Positions 34,658 through 38,866 of a stretch of DNA of 38,866 bases are shown here, in pieces; within the stretch, counting starts at the first letter, position 1, and every line of letters begins with the position of its first letter. Both the position numbers and the translations under genes were made by a program. The notes under the pieces are model-generated. The model did not search any database. It worked only from the letters and a program-made list of their open reading frames with translations, and had not been told where the DNA came from. The DNA comes from Flavobacteriales bacterium (lineage in GTDB: Bacteria > Bacteroidota > Bacteroidia > Flavobacteriales_G > JALEGO01). Location of the stretch: contig JAHDHZ010000023.1 of the NCBI GenBank assembly GCA_020631045.1, positions 1-38,866 on the forward strand, in the 5' to 3' direction.

Positions 34658-37219
34658 ATGACAAATAAGCTTCTTGTTTTCATAAGTTTTGTTGCTTTAT
34701 TGAGTGCATGTTCAACTAAGGTTAACAAGTTCACCAACAGAACATATCACCAAACCACTACAAGGTTTAATGTATTATTCAATGGTCAGCAAAGTCTCTT
34801 TTCAGCTCAACAAGCGCTACTAGAAAGTCAAGAGCAAGATTACGATTCATTGTGGGGATTATTTCTCTATCCTAAAGACACAAATGAGGTATCTAGCATT
34901 AAAGAACACCTTGAAAAAGCAGTAAAAAAAGGTGAGAAAGCCATTCAGCGTCATTCAATGTACATTAAAAGAAAAGAACGCAATAAATATATTGATGAGG
35001 CTTATATGCTCATTGCCAAGGCAAAACTTTACAGCTTAAATTATAAAAAGGCAGAAGAAGTGTTTAATTATCTAGGCCGGGCATACAAGAAACAAGAAGA
35101 GGGTAAACTTGCAAAAATATGGAAAGCCCATGTTTTGACTGAAAAAAACAAAACCTCACAGGCTTATGATATTTTCAAAGACTTAGATGAAGACTTAAAA
35201 ACACTTGGTGCTCCTACCAAACAGTTTTATTACAAATCATTTGCCCATCTAAACATTAAAGAGGGAGACTATGAAAAAGCAATTGAGCACTTAGAAAAAG
35301 CTATTAAGTTCACAAAAAAGAAACAAGAAAAAATTCATCTCCATTTTTTAATTGCTCAACTCTATCAAGCAGAAAATAACGTGAGCTCTGCTGCCACTTA
35401 TTTTGATAAAGTGCTTGATTTAAAACCACATTATGACTTAATGTTAAACACCAAACTACAGAAAGCAGGAGGCAATTTAGGCTCTGCAGAATCTGAGAAA
35501 GAACTTCTAGACTTACTTAAAAAAGCCCCTAGCGGAGACGCCAAAAGTCAAATACTTGGTTCTCTTGCGCAAATACAACTCAACAAAGGCAAAGAAAACA
35601 AAGCATTAGAATACATGAAAGCTTCTGCTAATGAAGCGAAAAAAGCCTCTAGTAAAAAGAAAGCTTTCTTACAATTGGCTAAATTTCATTTTAACAAAAC
35701 CCATTTTGAACAATCAAAACTTTATTACGATTCTACCTTGTTACATGTTCAGAGTTCTGATCCAAATCACACTAATTTACAAGAAACTCGAAATACACTT
35801 GCGCGATTAGTGAAAAATCTTCAAGTGATCGCCTTGCAAGATTCATTAATTAATTTGGCTCAAATGAGTGAAGAAGATAGAATTAGTGCTATTCAACAGC
35901 AAATTAAAAAAGATGAAGCTCAAAAGGAGGCACTAGCTCTGCAAAAACAAAATGAGCTTGACAACAAATTAAATAGTGTTACTTCTAATACAGCTCCACT
36001 AACAGCCTCTTTAGATAAAAAAAACGATTGGTATTTTTTAAACACTACCACACTTGAATTTGGTCGAACTGATTTTTTAAAAATATGGGGTGAACGCAAA
36101 TTAGAAGATCATTGGAGAAGAACAGAAAAAAGTGCTTTTTTCAGCCAAGATCAAAGCGACTTACAAGAAGACGACTTGACCAACAACAATGAGTTTAAAC
36201 GTTATTTGAAAGACATTCCTCTTACAGATAAACAAATGGCTAGCTCAACAAAAAGCTTAACAGAAAGCTTATATGATTTGGGCATTGTTTATAAAGAAAA
36301 ATTAGATCAACCCAAAAAAGCGCTTCAATTAGGCTTTGACCGAATTGTATTTGAGCATGACACCTCTAAGCTAGCTGCATCTTCTGCTTACTTTTGTTAC
36401 TTAATTGCAAAAGAAGATGCTAGTCTAAATGCTGAGAAATACCGCAAAATTATCTTAGATAAATATGCCGAAACTGAATATGCTAAAATTGTTTTAAACC
36501 CCAATTATTTTGCTGAGAAAAAAGCCAGTGCGCTTTCAGTACAACCTTTATATAAAAAGGCTTATTTACTTTACAAAGAAAAGAACTATACCGAATCACT
36601 TACTCAAATTGAATATGCTTTAAAACAATATCCCAAAACTGAACTTAAGCCAAAATTGCTATTGCTTGCCTCTTACAATAAAAAAGATTTATTTGATCAA
36701 GCAGGCTTTAAAAACACACTTCAGGAATTGGTGAAATCACACCCTAAAACAGAACAGGGCGAACTTGCACAAAAATTATTGCAACAAAAAAGTGATTTCT
36801 TTACCCCCAAATCCCTTGACTATAAAATTAAAGGTCAAAACGACAGTTTATACACTATAGAAGACTCGTTAAATCTTAATTTTATTGTTGCCATCCCTAA
36901 GTCTAATAACTTGAACCTGAAAATCTTTGAAACAAAATTAAACGTATTCAATAAAAAGTATTTTAAAGCTTCTAATTTAAGTGTCAGTGAACTCCCATTT
37001 AAAAACAAATACCTTTTCTTAAAGGCTGAAACTTTTTCTTCACTAAAGTTAGCCCTAGAGTATCATCAATCATTTTTAGATAACAAAAACATACTTAAAA
37101 ATTTAAATGACAAAGGATTTTACAGCTTTATTATATCTCAGAACAACCTCAACACACTGCTGACTCAAGAATCCATTGAGCCTTATAATGTTTTTTATTT
37201 GTCTGAAATAAAGAAATAA
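34658..37219 (+). CDS. sprE: TPR lipoprotein SprE/PorW (T9SS-associated)
   Basis: Lipoprotein signal LLSACSTKVNKFTNRTYHQTTTRFNVLFNG, many TPR motifs, ~850 aa; typical SprE/PorW layout, followed by bactofilin. Confidence 0.82.
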   Translation: MTNKLLVFISFVALLSACSTKVNKFTNRTYHQTTTRFNVLFNGQQSLFSAQQALLESQEQDYDSLWGLFLYPKDTNEVSSIKEHLEKAVKKGEKAIQRHSMYIKRKERNKYIDEAYMLIAKAKLYSLNYKKAEEVFNYLGRAYKKQEEGKLAKIWKAHVLTEKNKTSQAYDIFKDLDEDLKTLGAPTKQFYYKSFAHLNIKEGDYEKAIEHLEKAIKFTKKKQEKIHLHFLIAQLYQAENNVSSAATYFDKVLDLKPHYDLMLNTKLQKAGGNLGSAESEKELLDLLKKAPSGDAKSQILGSLAQIQLNKGKENKALEYMKASANEAKKASSKKKAFLQLAKFHFNKTHFEQSKLYYDSTLLHVQSSDPNHTNLQETRNTLARLVKNLQVIALQDSLINLAQMSEEDRISAIQQQIKKDEAQKEALALQKQNELDNKLNSVTSNTAPLTASLDKKNDWYFLNTTTLEFGRTDFLKIWGERKLEDHWRRTEKSAFFSQDQSDLQEDDLTNNNEFKRYLKDIPLTDKQMASSTKSLTESLYDLGIVYKEKLDQPKKALQLGFDRIVFEHDTSKLAASSAYFCYLIAKEDASLNAEKYRKIILDKYAETEYAKIVLNPNYFAEKKASALSVQPLYKKAYLLYKEKNYTESLTQIEYALKQYPKTELKPKLLLLASYNKKDLFDQAGFKNTLQELVKSHPKTEQGELAQKLLQQKSDFFTPKSLDYKIKGQNDSLYTIEDSLNLNFIVAIPKSNNLNLKIFETKLNVFNKKYFKASNLSVSELPFKNKYLFLKAETFSSLKLALEYHQSFLDNKNILKNLNDKGFYSFIISQNNLNTLLTQESIEPYNVFYLSEIKK

Positions 37220-37280
37220 ACTTTTGTTGTATTTTATTTTTTCGTAATTTACATTCAAATCAATTAAAACAGACATCTTT

Positions 37281-37703
37281 ATGTTCAGTAATAAACAGGA
37301 AAATCAAGGTTTTAACGAATTAGATATCAATTCACACAATACTATTGGCGCAGGAACCATTATCAGCGGAGAGATCAACATTGAAGGAAACGTTCGCATA
37401 GACGGAACCATTAAAGGCAATGTCATTTCTAAAGGAAAGATCGTATTAGGTAATACTGGCGTAATTGAAGGTGAGATTGAATGTCAGCACGCCTATGTGT
37501 CTGGTAAGATCAAAGGAAAAATCATCGTACATGAAGTACTTTCAGTAAAGTCTTCTGCTGAATTAGATGGAGATGTTTATTATTCTAAAATTGAGGTTGA
37601 CAACGGTGCTACCATTAATGGTTCATTGATTGCCAACAACTCTAATTCAAACAAAAAAGTAGCTTCAACAGCTAAAAAAGAAGTTGTTTTTAGTGAAAAC
37701 TAA
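37281..37703 (+). CDS. Bactofilin (polymer-forming cytoskeletal protein)
   Basis: IGAGTIISGEINIEGNVRIDGTIKGNVISKGKIVLGNTGVIEGEIECQHAYVSGKIKG: bactofilin beta-helix pattern. Confidence 0.95.
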   Translation: MFSNKQENQGFNELDINSHNTIGAGTIISGEINIEGNVRIDGTIKGNVISKGKIVLGNTGVIEGEIECQHAYVSGKIKGKIIVHEVLSVKSSAELDGDVYYSKIEVDNGATINGSLIANNSNSNKKVASTAKKEVVFSEN

Positions 37704-37706
37704 TTT

Positions 37707-37931
37707 TTGAGTAATTCTAAAAAAAAATCTAGCAGTGCCCTGAAAAAATTCATGGGCGCTGGTATTCAAATGGCGCTGATTATTTGCCTGGGTATTTTCA
37801 CTGGTAAAACTTTAGATGTTTATCTTGAACAAGAAAAAACCTTCACTATTATCTTTACACTTGGAGCCTTATTTTTAGCCATTGGTTTTTTCATCATTAA
37901 AGCCCTTAAGATCACTAACGATGATGCATGA
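37707..37931 (+). CDS. AtpZ/AtpI-like small membrane protein
   Basis: SALKKFMGAGIQMALIICLGIFTGKTLD with two TM segments; TTG start directly after bactofilin. Confidence 0.72.
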   Translation: MSNSKKKSSSALKKFMGAGIQMALIICLGIFTGKTLDVYLEQEKTFTIIFTLGALFLAIGFFIIKALKITNDDA

Positions 37932-38256
37932 GCTTTTCAAAGTAAACTTATTTGCTCTGTTTGTTCTTTTGGGTGGATTCACACTAAACTATTTGGGGGT
38001 TGAAACTTCAATGACTGCCCAGATATTCTTATACGCACTTACAACGCTTTTATTGAGTCTTGCTATTTGGGTCAAATATGTAAATAAAGAGCTACTTAAT
38101 TTCTATGTATTGTTTGGAGTACTTGTAAAATTTATGGCCGTGTTGATTTTTTTAATGCTGGTGTCATTAAGTAAAGTAGAGATTGGCGTATTTTTCATCT
38201 TTTACTTTATTTACTTGGTGGTGTATTCAGTAGGGATGTATCGAGTGATTAATTGA
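37921..38256 (+). CDS. Four-TM small membrane protein, unknown function
   Basis: MMHELFKVNLFALFVLLGGF..., four hydrophobic segments; overlaps the AtpZ-like gene; position typical of the ATP-synthase accessory region. Confidence 0.65.
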   Translation: MMHELFKVNLFALFVLLGGFTLNYLGVETSMTAQIFLYALTTLLLSLAIWVKYVNKELLNFYVLFGVLVKFMAVLIFLMLVSLSKVEIGVFFIFYFIYLVVYSVGMYRVIN

Positions 38257-38433
38257 AGTGGATTTGAAATTGTTTTTCTCGCTCATCCCAAAAAAAGCCT
38301 AGAAAAATTAGCAAACCCTCTTAAAAAATTGAATTGCTTCGCCCATTTTTTTTTGGCGCACAAACCCCTCGCCGCTTTGCTATTTTTCTGTCATTTTTTG
38401 AAAATTCGCTCAAAAAATAATTTCAAATCAGCT
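38257..38433. repeat. Long imperfect palindrome / hairpin element
   Basis: GAAGtgGATTTGAAATTgTTTTT...AAAAAtAATTTCAAATCagCTTC outer arms (22/28), with inner AGAAAAAT(T)AGCAAA / TTTGCTATTTTTCT arms. Confidence 0.75.
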
Positions 38434-38437
38434 TCGA

Positions 38438-38866
<429 letters not shown>

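Overview
The window is AT-rich Bacteroidota chromosome, probably Flavobacteriales-like. Supporting signs are TAnnTTTG promoters, three T9SS cargo proteins, SprE/PorW, a Bacteroidetes-type tmRNA tag and a DUF3822-rsmD pair. It is almost fully coding. Main contents: (1) ssrA (tmRNA) on the minus strand with a dense hairpin cluster at its 3' side; (2) a TonB receptor and an alpha/beta hydrolase; (3) a YfiR-like / TPR / HAMP-SpoIIE phosphatase signalling operon; (4) rluB and hldD, then a eukaryote-like PTPS (C-x5-HGH) overlapping folE, then fabD; (5) cpsB-like PHP phosphatase, rsmD, DUF3822 and a membrane protein; (6) an FAD oxidoreductase with a membrane 4Fe-4S protein; (7) a YwqK/MORN-like repeat protein, a secreted thioredoxin fused to six Cys-containing ~87-aa repeats, and a lysyl-endopeptidase-like T9SS protease; (8) a four-gene PLP acyltransferase / PLP cysteate-synthase-like / SDR / GNAT operon that looks like a complete sulfonolipid (capnine to N-acylcapnine) pathway, which I consider the most interesting system here; (9) fumarylacetoacetase, a T9SS type B protein, a VWA protein divergent from a two-component system, an RRM protein overlapping a small lipoprotein, sprE/porW, bactofilin, an AtpZ-like gene without atpB, a ~175-bp imperfect palindrome, and truncated hemB. 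Several genes show TAnnTTTG placed exactly 5 nt before ATG, which suggests leaderless mRNAs. All calls were made by eye, without database searches.
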